A stretch of 64,000 nucleotides of DNA from Brasenia schreberi (taxonomy: Eukaryota > Streptophyta > Magnoliopsida > Nymphaeales > Cabombaceae): NCBI GenBank assembly GCA_036023115.1, contig JAYKKT010000055.1, forward strand, positions 10,422,501 to 10,486,500, read 5' to 3'. Both the position numbers and the translations under genes were made by a program. How positions within the stretch are numbered: position 1 is the stretch's first letter; each line of letters starts with the position of its first letter. The notes below the pieces were generated by a model, which saw only the letters and a program-made list of their open reading frames with translations, made no database searches and was not told the origin of the DNA. This document shows positions 32,674-44,640 of this stretch, in pieces.

Positions 32674-33230
32674 TGGCGAGAGGCAAGGTATCATCCTGTA
32701 TTGCTGTTGTGGAAGATGACGATTTAGCTGCACCAAATTCTTTCATTAAAGTTTCTATGTCAACGATGCAAGAGTTGATGGCGATGATGCAACAATGGAT
32801 GCCCAGCTGCATGAGCTGCAGACGATCAATAATGCTCCTAGTCCATCTACAGCACCCAGCGATCCTTCTTTGAGTGGACAAGGTACTTTTGTTGCTGCTG
32901 AACTGAGTGGTTTAGTTCGTTCCACACACAAACTCAAGATACTGTAACCAAAACAGTTTGAAAGCATCCGCAATGATAAGGTGTTGGAAAATTTTATTTG
33001 GGACTTTTGAAAGATTATTTCCAAACCACCAAGCTACCCGAGCATGAGAAAGTGATGGTTGTTTTCCTCTTCCTTACTGGTGACGCCAAGCTTTGAAAAG
33101 GGTAGAGATAGGTTTCAAAAGTATCGAAAGGAAGATTTTAACAAAACATAATTTTGCTTGTTTGGAAATGCTACAAGATAGAGCACAGTCCATCTCCAGT
33201 TGGTTTTGTACGTACATCGGATTCAGGTGG
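32672..33230 (+). pseudogene. Retrotransposon gag remnant, probably Ty3/gypsy
   Basis: The frame begins MARGKVSS at 32672. After frameshifts, sequence near 32960-33100 reads NDKVLENFIWDF...RAEKVMVVFLFLTGDAKLW in pieces. The pattern of a (L)ENFLWD motif followed by LTGDAKLW belongs to gypsy-type gag. It ends without protease or pol, so the element is truncated. Confidence 0.65.
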
Positions 33231-34544
33231 GTCTAGTATTGAACTACACTAATACGACTCCAACAGTTACGCAGAGAGTAGTGGAGAAAAGGAGTCGCAT
33301 GAGTTTGCTCCTCTCAACATTCTTTGGTGGGGTGGGGGGGGGGGGGGCACTTTGTTTGGGAATTACAAAAGGGAAGGAAGGACACATGCCTTTCTTCCTT
33401 GGGTTCAAACGTGAACTTGGTCTTCTCCCACATAAAGGACGGGATTTTTCTTTCTTTTTTGAAAACAAAGTAACATACATACACACGCAGCCTGCGAGTG
33501 GATGTTAAAAACCCCTACAGACAGGTGAGCGATGCAAACGGCCAATTTCTTTATAATGAATGAGACATGATGTCATTCTGGAGGAACGGTTGACACCGTA
33601 GGGAATCAGCTCTCTCTCTCTCTCTCTCTCTCGACTTCAACTACTTGGTCGTGTGCTTTTTCATCCACCAAATCTAAATTATTAAAACTTTCAGTAATCT
33701 TTGGGAGTCCGTTTACACATTTTTCTTTTAAAGAGTGTGTTTCTTATCAAACGAAGCTATGAAGAGTAAAAAAAAATATAATTGCTATTTGTACATCTTT
33801 TTAATAAATATATCTTTTTTCAAAAAAATATTATCCAGATTCTCTCTTCTCTCTTTCTTTTCACCGGTTTCTCCTTGCTCATGGTTCCTTTTTTCCGATG
33901 GTTCTCATGCATACCATTGTAATCTCCTTTCTATTCAACAACCTTGCTCGATCTCTTTATGGTCAATGATCTCTTTTAATATTGTTGTCTCTTAATCGTT
34001 TGATTTTTTTTGTAAATCTCATAAATTTTCAACTCTTCTTTTTTAAAACTTTCGTGAATGGTTTTTGACCTTTTTATCGATCTCTTTCAGACTTTTTTTC
34101 TATTATTTTCAATTTCAATCTCGATCTAAATATAAATCTCACAAAAAATCAATAGAAAATAGAGCAATAAAACGTTGATCATGACGAATGTTTTAAGCAT
34201 ATGAAGAAATTAGTGACCGACAATCACATGCCTAAGATGTGTTTTATTTAAAGGACAAACATGTTCGTAAGTACGCGCGACTTAACCATGTCAGTCTTTG
34301 ATGATCCATAATGAACGTGCTTAAGGTTCATTATATGAAATTAACAGATGTGCCTTCAACACATCGCCATTTCAAAGGTGATACTGCGGATGCATCTTTA
34401 TTTCAAAAAGAATGATATCATTGAAGAGAAAAATGAAAAGGAGTATTTTTGAAAAAAATATTAAAAAGAGTGTATGTTTAACAAAAAAAAGGAGTATGAA
34501 TAGTAACACCCAAAATAAATTACAAATAAGATGAAAAAACATAC
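33231..34544. other. Intergenic DNA, microsatellites only
   Basis: A run of 14-16 G lies near 33331-33347 and a CT repeat at about 33610-33633. The remainder is AT-rich without a recognisable gene. Confidence 0.6.
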
Positions 34545-34654
34545 AATTGCGATGTGATGGTAAATAAAAACAAAGAAACAAAGAAATACGGTGCAGATCA
34601 ATTGCGATGTGATGGTAAATAAAAACAAAGAAACAAAGAAATACGGTGCAGATC
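34545..34654. repeat. 55-bp tandem duplication
   Basis: The 55-bp unit starting AATTGCGATGTGATGGTAAA occurs at 34545-34599 and again, identical by eye, at 34600-34654. Confidence 0.95.
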
Positions 34655-35880
34655 TACTCACAAAGGTTCGAAAGATTTTCTGTCAAACGGAAATGTGACA
34701 GGTGTGAGAGAGAGATGAGAAATCCAACATAGTGAAATCAGTTGTAGTTCTTGCAGCTATCAGTTTCACTATTTTTATTATGGCAATGGCACTGGGCGGG
34801 GCCGGATTTTACTCAACCTGCCCGCACTGAAAATTTTGTATAAATCCATGCCACCGCCCGCTTCTTCAACCCACATATTACTAACTTTTAAAGAATTTTA
34901 TTTAGTAGCAGATCATTATATAAAACATGTAATTTTTAATTAAATAATATATAGGTCTTGTAAACCACACTTTTATTTAAGTTATTTAATTGCTACAATA
35001 TGTTATTTAGTCTATACATTATAACATAACATCTTATATAGATAAATATCATACACCCCACACAATGGGCAGTGTGGGTAAGGATTGGCATCCTTACATA
35101 TTACATAGTCGTGCTTACTTTGACATTACCCACAGACTGATATCTACACTTTATTGGTTTTCTTATACATACATACATAGATGCAGACATACATAAATAT
35201 AGTTTATATGTACTAACAAAGTATAGCGTTCTGATGTTATAAACAAATTACCAAAAAAAATAGTCCAAGAAATAAAGTGTTTGCACCCATAGCATTAGCT
35301 CACCCGGCAGGGCTCTCTGACTCCCACAACACAACCTGCCTGTTGTAAACCCAAAAGGAAATATAAAGTATTCTGCTTTTCCCTTTCAGGCAGTAATTGT
35401 TTCTGAAATTGACCCTTGGTCATTCAGCGTACGGCTCGCTACTGAGCTACAGACAATGTGACTCATGAAAAAGAGAGAAACTCATGCTCCAGAACACTGA
35501 CGATGATAAGGAGAAGAGTAGAAATAAACTGCACTATAACGACCAAGATCTGGTTCTAACAGATATTTATCAAGATTCTACGGAGAAGAGTAGAAATAAA
35601 CTGCATAAAGCCATCCTGCCCTACACTGATCAACAATCAATAAGATTGATGGTGAATAGAACAATATGAGAAATATAGAAATGTCAAACTTTCACGACAC
35701 TTTGCATATAGAGGACCATCTTAAACATCACGTAAGACATCTTTCCTCAGGCATGTCATCGACCACATAAAAGAAAGCCTTGCTACTTTGTAACTTGGAA
35801 AAGCTCTGGCACTAAAACTGCCCTGTAAGTGGTTAAGCCTATCAAAGATCTCTAAAAACAATACTAGCAAAATTTGAAAT
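34655..35880. other. Intergenic DNA and probable GAMYB 3' flank
   Basis: No gene is recognised. The right part, beyond about 35700, may be downstream flank of GAMYB. A tRNA-like segment on the minus strand is listed separately. Confidence 0.45.
35290..35455 (-). mobile_element. Candidate tRNA-derived SINE
   Basis: On the minus strand, CTGTAGCTCAGTAGCGAGCC (about 35450-35431) looks like a Pol III A box, and CCAAGGGTCAATTTC (about 35418-35404) is a weak B-box candidate at a suitable spacing. The segment does not fold as a complete tRNA. No target duplication was found. Confidence 0.25.
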
Positions 35881-35884
35881 AAGA

Positions 35885-36387
35885 TCATAAAGCATCAAGA
35901 CCAAACAAAATGAGATTGCAGAAACGTCTTTTCTCAGGCCACAGTTCACTTCTCATTGAACGTTCATACAAACCCTGCAAGAACATTAACAATTTCAGAC
36001 ATCCTCTCTGCTGCTTATTCCCCAAAGAACAAACCCCAGAAGGACTAAAAACTTGACAAGCAATGACACAACCAAACAACAGACCAAAGTTTTGACTAAT
36101 TAGGAAAACAATTGCATGATTCACTTCAATATAATGGTGAAATAATGCAGATAAGCGCACACGGCTGAAACTTCCTCCACCTGCATGTTCTCTATACTGA
36201 CTTGAGAAGCAACTCTTGGAAGATTGAAATGATAGAAGAACGCGAGAATCTCCTGTGCCAATACATAACACAGTGAAACTGTCCATATGGCTGCATTTTC
36301 TTTGGACATCAGTTTCTTGACTAGAACCAAAGGTTGTCATAGAAAAGCTTCTCATAAAATTCAAAGAACCAAATGCCTAAAGGTTGC
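35885..36387 (-). other. GAMYB 3' untranslated region (probable)
   Basis: This follows the stop codon at 36390-36388 on the minus strand. Overlapping minus-strand ORFs here have no family resemblance. The polyadenylation site is not fixed. Confidence 0.45.
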
Positions 36388-38325
36388 TCAGACATTATCC
36401 CAAGGCAAGGGGCCAAGTCCACATGACTGATTCAGTGTTGAAGATTCAGCATCAAGTTGCTTGTAGTCATTGCAGACATCGTCACCAAGAAGTGTTGAAA
36501 TGGCATCTGTTACAGTTGACTGCTCCTTTATACATTCTGAACTTTGTTGAAACCAATCTGATTCAAGTAATGCATCAGGCCTTGTAAAAGGCACATCATT
36601 CCCAAGTTCATAGGTCCCTATGCTTGGACCTGAAATCAGTTCGACCGCTTCTAACTTCACATTGATGCCTACAACAGCAGTACAAGAGTAAGTTTCCTTT
36701 CAAAGTTATTGAGTTATTCGGTAGTTGGTACAAGAGAAAAAAGAATAGTGGACACCAACACAAAAACGCTTACCAGCCATCTCATCAACGGTTGAGGATG
36801 CAACCAATGAACCACTTACAGGAGGATTGCATTCACTGAAGATAGATCCAGGAGACAGGCTGATGGAACTAAACCACTCTGTCTCACATTGATTTATGAC
36901 CGAACGGTCCACTGCCTCACCAGGCACCACAGAAGAGTGTGTACTACTTTCACAAGACTGATTCTTTGAGTTGCTTAGTGCATGGGCCTCATGAATTATC
37001 GCCTGTAGAAGTCCACTGCCTTGGGGTGAAGAGTGATCAGCTTGAGCAGGCATTGCCGGAGTACACTGCATCAAAGTCTCAACAGTCTCCAGAGGCAGTG
37101 GCGGTGATGTGCTTGTGCCCAAGTTGCCAAAGATAGTATAAGGATATTGGAATGAAGGGAGCTCCAACTTTACCTCACCGAGAGGTTTTGAAGCAGAGAA
37201 ATTGCCATTCAATAGGGCATGAGTGCCTAGGTTCAATGTCCCTAAAGGAGTTGTGCTCCTTCTGGTTGGATCAGGATCAGATGGATAACTTAAAGAGAAT
37301 GGCCTTTGCACCTTTTCGAAGGTGTCATTCTGGAACTGATTGAAAGGGGGATCATACAGAAATGAACCAGTTGTCCCAACTTGAAAACCAGGTATAGTAT
37401 CATAATTACGAAACCGCTTGGCACGATGAGTTGGGGGAGTTTGGAAGTTATAACCTTGAGAGGCTCCAAAATCTTGGCCAAGAATGTTGGTCATGGGTAT
37501 ATCGGGAAAGGAAGGTGTCAGAGATAAGGCCTCTTGAGCAGCTTTAATGCCGTCAAAGGAAACAGGAGGTATGTCAATGCCACCAGCATGCAAGAGACCC
37601 TGATGGCCGGCGTTAAGTCCACCAAATTCGCTGAAATTTTGGCTCTGCTGGTTGTTATTTGCAGTTTGCAGATGCACATCAGGAGGATAAAGAGGCAAAC
37701 CTGCTCTCTGGAGTCTCTTTATGCGGGTATTCCAGTAGTTCTTAATCTCATTATCTGTTCGGCCAGGCAACTAAAACAAACATTGGGATACAAGAAGAAG
37801 AAAAGGAATTTAAACATGACAACAGGAAGTAAGAAGACCACAAGGAAATGCAAAAATACTTGAGACTTCTGAATAATGTTTTCATAGTTTTAAGTTTTTA
37901 ATTACTCCTCTGTTCCGGAACAAAAAAATTACACTCAAGAAAATGACAGCTACCTGTGCAGCCATTCTAGCCCACTTGTTGCCCATTCTAGCATGCAGCT
38001 CAACTATCAAACGCTCTTCTTCAGGTGTAAAAGCACCTTTTTTCAGATTGGGTCTCAGATGATTTGCCCACCTCAAGCGACAGCTTTTCCCACAACGAAA
38101 CAGGCCCGAATGCCTTTGCACTGCATTCCAGTTTCCCTCTCCATGCATTTTTACATATTCAATCAGAATGGCATCCTCTGCAGCCGTCCATGGTCCTTTT
38201 TTGAGAACTACACCTCCTGGAGTGCCACCGCTGCTACCTTCATCAATTGATGGCGAATCATTTTGATCCTTTGCGAGATAAAGATCCTCACTCTCATTTG
38301 TCTCTCGTCCCATGTGTCCGACCAT
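36388..38325 (-). CDS. GAMYB: GAMYB-type R2R3-MYB transcription factor
   Basis: Coding exons 38325-37954, 37770-36774 and 36668-36388 join in frame to 549 residues; rice GAMYB is about 553. GAMYB activates gibberellin-response genes in aleurone and anther in the nucleus. The R2 repeat (about residues 42-93) shows KKGPWTAAED, GNWNAVQRHSGL and CGKSCRLRWANHLRP. The R3 repeat shows KKGAFTPEEERLIVELHARM and, across the exon junction, [20 protein letters not shown]. The R3 ending NTRIKRLQRAGLPLYP is the signature of the GAMYB subgroup. Tryptophans of both repeats are present; R3 has Phe in place of its first Trp, as is usual in plants. The miR159 site lies in exon 2 (37146-37166). The C-terminal activation region is Ser/Gln/Asn-rich. 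No lesion is seen, so this is taken as functional. It is convergent with the apyrase gene. Confidence 0.97.
37146..37166 (-). promoter_or_regulatory. miR159 target site in GAMYB mRNA
   Basis: On the minus strand the 21 bases start TGGAGCTCCC and end TTCATTCCAAT. This is the conserved miR159 complement found in GAMYB-like genes of angiosperms. In frame it encodes the ELPSFQY block at about residues 325-332. By analogy, miR159 cleavage would silence this mRNA in vegetative tissue. Confidence 0.95.
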
Positions 38326-38343
38326 ATCTACAGCCCAGTTATT

Positions 38344-39824
38344 CTGTTAGGGAAAAGATATATAAAAATCATACTAGGCAGATATTTACAGGAGAAAAGG
38401 ATTAGCTTATTGATAGATCAGCCATATTAACACTTAATGAATCGAAGTTTAAAATCAATATATGAACCATCAATACAGGGAATACTCGCTAAATATTATT
38501 CAGTGTGACAAGGATGACAAACCAAAATCCCAGGTTAAGGAAGTCAAAAGAAAAAGCAAATAGATAAACCAGCATGTGTTCAAAACACCACGTATATCAG
38601 CAAAAGGGTCAACACTCTCAAGTAAATCCATGTATGTAAATAACTAATGTTTAACTTGCAATGGTCATACCACTGTAGACAACCAAATCATCTTGGATGA
38701 AACTCAAATCAGTGCCATACAAATCTTCAGCACATCAAGTATCATCAAACATCACTGAGATGGATCAAAAGCAGAATAAGACAAAGCTAGACCCAGAAAA
38801 ACATGTTGATGATCTATAATTCTAAACAGTTTTGAGTTACACTTACACATATTCTCACAAAAAATTGTAAGATGAAAAATCAAAAGTTGTCCACAATAAA
38901 CACATAGCTTCGTAATTAATACAAAAGCAGAATAAAACATCTATCGACCTGAAAAAGCATGTTTGATGTTTACGATTGACAATAGTTTTGAGTTATAGCT
39001 CACATTTTCTTAGAAAATAGAAGATGTGAAATCAAAGTTTACCATAACAAGAGGGTACTTCATGATCGAATGCGTTGAGAACTCATGAGATTTTTCAAAT
39101 CAAAGAGAAAAAACAAATGAACAAAAGACATCCTTATGAATCCCATCCATTAGTTCACAAGACCAAGCATTCCAAAAGATAAGCATTTGATTCCCAAGAT
39201 CAAAACCACTGCATTGCAAACCCGTTAAAGAATTAGGCCCTAAAATTGACTCAAGCCACTCAAAAAATAAAATATTGTTAAGCTTCATAAATCCAGAATT
39301 CGGCGTCCTCAGGTGTATCAAAGAGATAAAAGAACACAAAAATTGCCACAAACAAGAACGAGATCCAAAAGACCCTCGCATTCGATCATGGAAGGGGAAA
39401 TTAACCAAACTGCAAGCTCAAATCCTAATTCCAGAGCTAACAGAGACACGAATTAAGCTAAACACTCAAGATCCACAAAAGAGATCCTCCCAAGAAAACA
39501 AATCACAACACCCACAACAGAAAATTAGCGGAAAAGCCAATACAAAGGAACAAAGACAGACCTATCCCGTCTAGAGGGTACCACACATATGATCCCCACA
39601 CCCCAAATGGCCAAAGAGGATAATCACAAACCTCCAAACTCAAGAGGATTCGGGCCCCCATGTTCCCAAAAGCCAGCCTCCGACCGATTCAGACGCATAA
39701 GGAATCAGAGAGAGAGAGAGAGAGAGAATTCGCCGAAAAACAAGGGATACCACCGATATAACGGGATGAAGAAAAAACCCTTAATCCCTACAGATACAGT
39801 GTGCGCGCATGTGTGAATGTGGGC

Positions 39825-39871
<47 letters not shown>

Positions 39872-40060
39872 CAAAAGCAACGCGGCAGCCAGCACACGCA
39901 GAGAGAGAGAGGGCCGAGGCCTGAGGCCTTGCCCAAGCACTCGGTGAAGACTTAATCAACGGGAGCCGCACCAGCCCACCCAGCAAAAGCCGGGCAATCG
40001 CTCTCCCCTTTCTCTCTCTCACTCTTCTTCCTTTTCTCTCTCCACAACACGCCAGCCATA
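38344..40060 (-). promoter_or_regulatory. GAMYB leader region with probable 5' UTR intron and GA/CT repeats
   Basis: The minus strand shows TTTTCCCTAACAG ending at 38344, a good splice acceptor, 18 bases before the ATG at 38325. This fits the leader intron usual in GAMYB genes. The upstream exon is probably in the G+C-richer, CT-rich zone at 39580-40050. The donor is not fixed; GATAG/GTCTGT near 39567 is one candidate. (GA)n tracts lie at 39711-39727 and about 39829-39868 (CT on the transcribed strand). The long ORFs here have no family resemblance. Confidence 0.55.
39829..39868. repeat. (GA)n microsatellite
   Basis: About 20 uninterrupted GA units, CT in the sense of the GAMYB gene; a shorter GA tract lies at 39711-39727. 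Such tracts are common in leaders and proximal promoters of plant regulator genes. Confidence 0.95.
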
Positions 40061-41215
40061 ATGTCACACAAAGTTGCATCTAATGATCAACGGCAGATAA
40101 TTAATGAGAGAATTTTCAGAACGTTTATCCTCAAATCCAAAAGGCTAACTCTTTTTCTTTTTCAAAACTTTAAATTATTTATTAATGGTTTTCTGTGTGC
40201 TTATTATGCCCTTTTTAGTGTTTGGCTCCATCTCGGCCAATAGGGCTTCACGTGTGGACAACTACCTAAGCCTTGTCTGGATTGTTCCTCCTTGATCCCT
40301 ACGACGCCTGTGGAGTCTTGGTTGGGGTTCCTTTTCTTCTCTTTATTTTTTGAAAGGGCTAATGCTTCTTCCTATTTTCGGAATAAGGTAAAGGTATTGT
40401 TTTGGCTTTGGCTAAATCTGCTTTTGTCTTTCTGCTTCTCGTGATAAAAGTTTAAAAAGAACAATGTCTTGGCTTTCAAAAGTTATTTGTTTGAACCAAA
40501 CGAACGCTAGTTGGTTGGTTGCTCACTTTTAGCTGCTACATGTAATTGAATGTCTCTTACGGCCAAGCTAAACCGAGTTGAGTTGAGACAGATAGATAAA
40601 TAAACTAAAAAGAAATAGCCCTTGCTTAAGGATTTTAGGCTTGAAAAAAAGAAAAGATGACCACTTATATCATCAAATATTGGGGTAAGAAAAATTAAGA
40701 CTTATCTAAAGGGCTTTTAGAAATCGAACTAGTCACTCTTCACCATTCTCATGTTTAGCTAAACGATTTAACGAACTTACATGTAAAAGAGGCACTGACA
40801 AAGTTCATAAATGTCCATATGCTAATGTAATAATATAAATATCTATCTATTTACTAAACGCAAATGTCACAATATAAACCGGATAAGGTTATAATTTGTA
40901 AATTTACTTGTAAACTTAGGGGTGGCATATCGAGTGATTAGTTTACATCATCATTAGTATTCGCTTAACATTAATAAAAAAACATTACCACTCTGTTCAC
41001 TAAACAACCATTACCTCTCTTGTGGCTTGCACTTATCTAGCTAAATCATCCTTCTACTGTTGTTGAGAAACAACCTCCTTAATTTGACCAAGTGTTATGA
41101 GCCTTCTCTTAATGCAAAGCATCTTCTTTCTACTTGATAAAGTACGTCTTCATATTGCTAAAGAATAATTATTCTCAATGGCATGTTAGATATTTTATTC
41201 AACACCTACCAAACA
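40061..41215. other. Intergenic DNA, nothing recognised
   Basis: The segment left of 40.5 kb may hold the GAMYB promoter. No TATA box or repeat terminus is proposed. No gene is seen. Confidence 0.4.
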
Positions 41216-44200
41216 TCGGCGTATGCAAACTACATGTGGATGAACTTAAAAAGAGCTACATGATGGAAGATGTTATAAGTGATGGTTGATATGTTATAAA
41301 GCAATTGTATGAGCTCAAACAAATATTGAATAATTTTAAATAATATAAGATAAGTATAGATGAAACCATCATTATCTCCTCTATATAGATAAACTTCATC
41401 ATTCTTGAAAAGATTTTAAAAAAACTTTCAAACACAAGAAGAAAGACATTTCTCTTGAGCAAATGACTAATCATATTATGCTTGAGGAAGAGTAACAAAA
41501 TCATGATGATTTTAATGACCAATCTAAAGTCTATGTTATGGAGAAAGCTAAGTCTGCTATGCATCATGTGTATAAAAACCAAAATTTTAAAAACTTTAGT
41601 AGAAGATGGACCAGTTTTGTACATGACAATGCTTCTATGACTCAATAAAAGGTAAAAAAATGATTGAACTTGAATTTACTCTAGGTAAAGTATTTACTCT
41701 TAAGGATATGCCCTTTGTAGTGGATGTAGGGAAATATTTGGTATCAGTTCCCTTACTTAATAACTATGGATGTAAAGTATATTTATAAGGGACAAGTTTA
41801 TTTTGTACACATGAGGCATGTTTGTTAGAAAGAGTTATTTATGTGAGTCTATGTGTAAGTTGAATATCAATAATAAGGTTATTGTTTCTACTTATATTGT
41901 TGGCTTATATGATTTATTGTATTTTTGTTTGGGGTATGTGAATTTTATAAAATTGCATGATATGGTTAAATCATATTTGATTTCAAAAATTGATAAGTCA
42001 ATAAATTAATGTTCTACTTGTATGCGTATAAAAATCAATAGACTTCCATTTTTAAAAATCAAAAGAAGTTCTAAAATTTTAGATTTAATTATTTAGTTGT
42101 TTGTGATTTACATAGTTGGTCAACAATTAACTACTTATTTTTTTGCAAAATAGGATACCTCATAAGCAAAAACGGTAAAACACCCTATGAATTATGGAAA
42201 GGTTATATGCCTAATTTAAAATATTTAAAAAGTGTGGGGGTGTCTAGCTAAGGTTATGCTTCCCGATCCTAAGAAAAGAAAAATAGGAACCAAAACTTCT
42301 CGATTGTATGTTTATTGGTTATGCTTTGAGCGTAGTGAAGCTTATAGGTTCCTTGTTTTGCGACGAAATTAAGTGTTTGATCATAATACAAAAATGGAAA
42401 CTAAAAATGCTGAATTTTTAGAACATATATTTCCTTTGAAATCTAGAAATAAACAATCTTTTGGAAAATATTTCTTTAGAAAATATTTCTTCAGAAATTA
42501 TTGTGAAAACTCATATGAGGATTTGAGAAGGAGTAAAAGACAAAGAAAAGTATCATCTTTTGGAAATGATTTTTATACTTATCTTGTTGAAAAATGATCC
42601 TTTGTCGTTTTTAAGCTATTTTATCTTTCGATACTCTATTTTGGAAAGAAACTATTAAAACCGAAATTGATTCTATTTCAAAATGCAACACTTGGACTTT
42701 AGTTGACTTACCTCCTGGATCAAAACCTATTAGTTGCAAATGGATTTTAAAAGAAAATATAATCCCGATGGCTCATTGAAAAATACAAAGCTAGATTAGT
42801 AGCAAAAGGTTTTACTCAAAAAATAAAATATTGATTATTTTGATATATTTGCTCCTGTGACCGAAATTTCTTCAATTCGGATCTTGATAGCCTTGGCTTC
42901 AATTTACAAACTTGTTATTCACCAAATGGATGTTAAAATTGCTTTCTTAAATGGTGATTTGAGAAGAAGAAATTTATATGACACAACCCTGAAGGATGTG
43001 TAATTAGGTAGTCAAGAAAATAAAGTTTGTAAACTTCTCAAATCCTTATATGGTTTGAAACAAGCACCAAAACAATGGCATGAAAAAATTTAATCAAATA
43101 TTGATTGATGATGGTTTTACTTCTATTGAAGTTGATAAATGTGTTTACACTAAATTAATGAATGGTGAATGTATAATCATATGTTTATATGTGGATGACA
43201 TGCTTATTTTGGTACTTGTAATGATATTGTGATAAGAACAAAATCTTTTCTTACATCTAAGTTTGATATGAAAGACATCTCATTATATTGAAAAAGATCT
43301 AAAGAAATTTGATTATTTCGATTGTTATCTTATCTTTTTTTATTTGACATAAACAATAAATTAGTATCAAGCAAAGATGCCTCATGACACAATTAGAGTG
43401 TGTTTAAATAGTTGTATGCTTGACCTGATATTGCATATGCAATGAGCAGAATGTCTTGATATAAAGGCAATTCAAATAAGAACCACTAGCATGGTGTTCA
43501 TTAAGTATTAAAATACTTTAAAAAATAATTGAATATAGCTTAGTCTATAATGAAAGTCCTTCAGTTTTAAAAGATATTCATATGCTAGTTGGGATAGCTA
43601 CTTAGAAGATTATACATATATGAGTAATTGCATCTTTACTATTGGTAGGGTGTCATTTCTTGGGATTCTAAGAAATAAACATACATAACCGATTCTACCA
43701 TGGTTACCAAGTTTAGAGTTTTAGCTTCTTCAAGTAAAAAAGAAGAATATCTAATGAATGTGCTTCATAAGATTCTGATATAAGCAAAATTTGTAGCACC
43801 CATATCGATGAGTTGTAATAGTCAAAGTACATTATCAAAGACTTATTGTCAAATTTATAATATAAAATCTAGACATTTTGGCATAAGACATAATTATATT
43901 AAAGATCTTAAAAAGAGTTAACTTATTTTTATTATTTATATAATATCAAAATTAAATCTTATAGATCCTTTGACAAAAAATCTAATAAGGGATTAAGAGG
44001 ATATGCCTTGATAATGGTTGTACCTTATATGAGTGATAATTGTGGCCTGAAAAGTGTGACATTGGCCTAAGACATATTGTAACTCATGAGCATTAAGAAC
44101 CACTCACTTGAGTGATAGTTGTTCTTATTAATAGCACTTGATTATAGTTGTAACTTATATGCTTTTAACATCCATTTCATAGCATTAAGAGTTACCTTCT

Positions 44201-44640
44201 AGAGTGGCATTTATGCTCATTAGCAAAACTAAATAGTGGTTGTAACTTATATGCTTTTAGCTATCACGTTATAGCATTGAAAGCCACCTTCTTGAGTGAC
44301 AATTATGCTCATTAGTAGCATATCATTAGTTATATTTTTACCACATATATATAATGGTATTATAAACAAGATTCATCTAACTTTTCTCTCAGGGTGTGAG
44401 TCCTTTTCTAATAGTTTTTTGGGAGAGTTTATAAGTACTATTGAGTGTTAGTTGGATTTTTAACATCATCATCTTTGTATCTATAATTTCATTAAGACTA
44501 TTGTGTTCATGTAAGATGAACTGAGAGTCTTTGTTGTATCCTAAAGGTGTCGTCGAGGTCCATTGTATATGGTTATTTGATATCGGTGGTAGCAAATAAA
44601 TCAAAAGGTTAGTGTTTATCACGCCTTAAAGAATAATACT
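41216..44640 (+). mobile_element. Decayed Ty1/copia retrotransposon
   Basis: Domains appear in copia order on the plus strand. A gag part (about 41220-41620) has frames equivalent to QLYELKQIL...SLEQMTNHIMLEEE. A protease/integrase boundary (41640-41800) reads FTLKDMPFVVDVGKYLVSVP. Integrase follows (to 42370), with KTPYELWKGY and a KIGTKTSRLY block. Reverse transcriptase (42600-43290) has KARLVAKGFTQK, the FAPVTEISSIRILIALAS block, HQMDVKIAFLNGDL, LKSLYGLKQAPKQWHEK and YVDDMLIF. RNase H lies at about 43380-43990. Stops and indels occur throughout. Sequence from about 44040 to 44640 may be the 3' LTR; a 5' LTR was not found. Confidence 0.88.
44150..44328. repeat. About 88-bp tandem repeat
   Basis: Units starting GTTGTAACTTATATGCTTTTA begin near 44152 and 44238, with a more diverged unit upstream from about 44020. 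They lie at the 3' side of the copia remnant. Confidence 0.75.

Noticed and set aside
35885..36660. Minus-strand ORF 35885-36364 as a separate gene
   Set aside because: It lies right behind the GAMYB stop codon and is better explained as its 3' UTR; no domain is seen.
39705..40079. 124-codon minus-strand ORF
   Set aside because: It is driven by the CT repeat (runs of Ser-Leu) in the GAMYB leader region.
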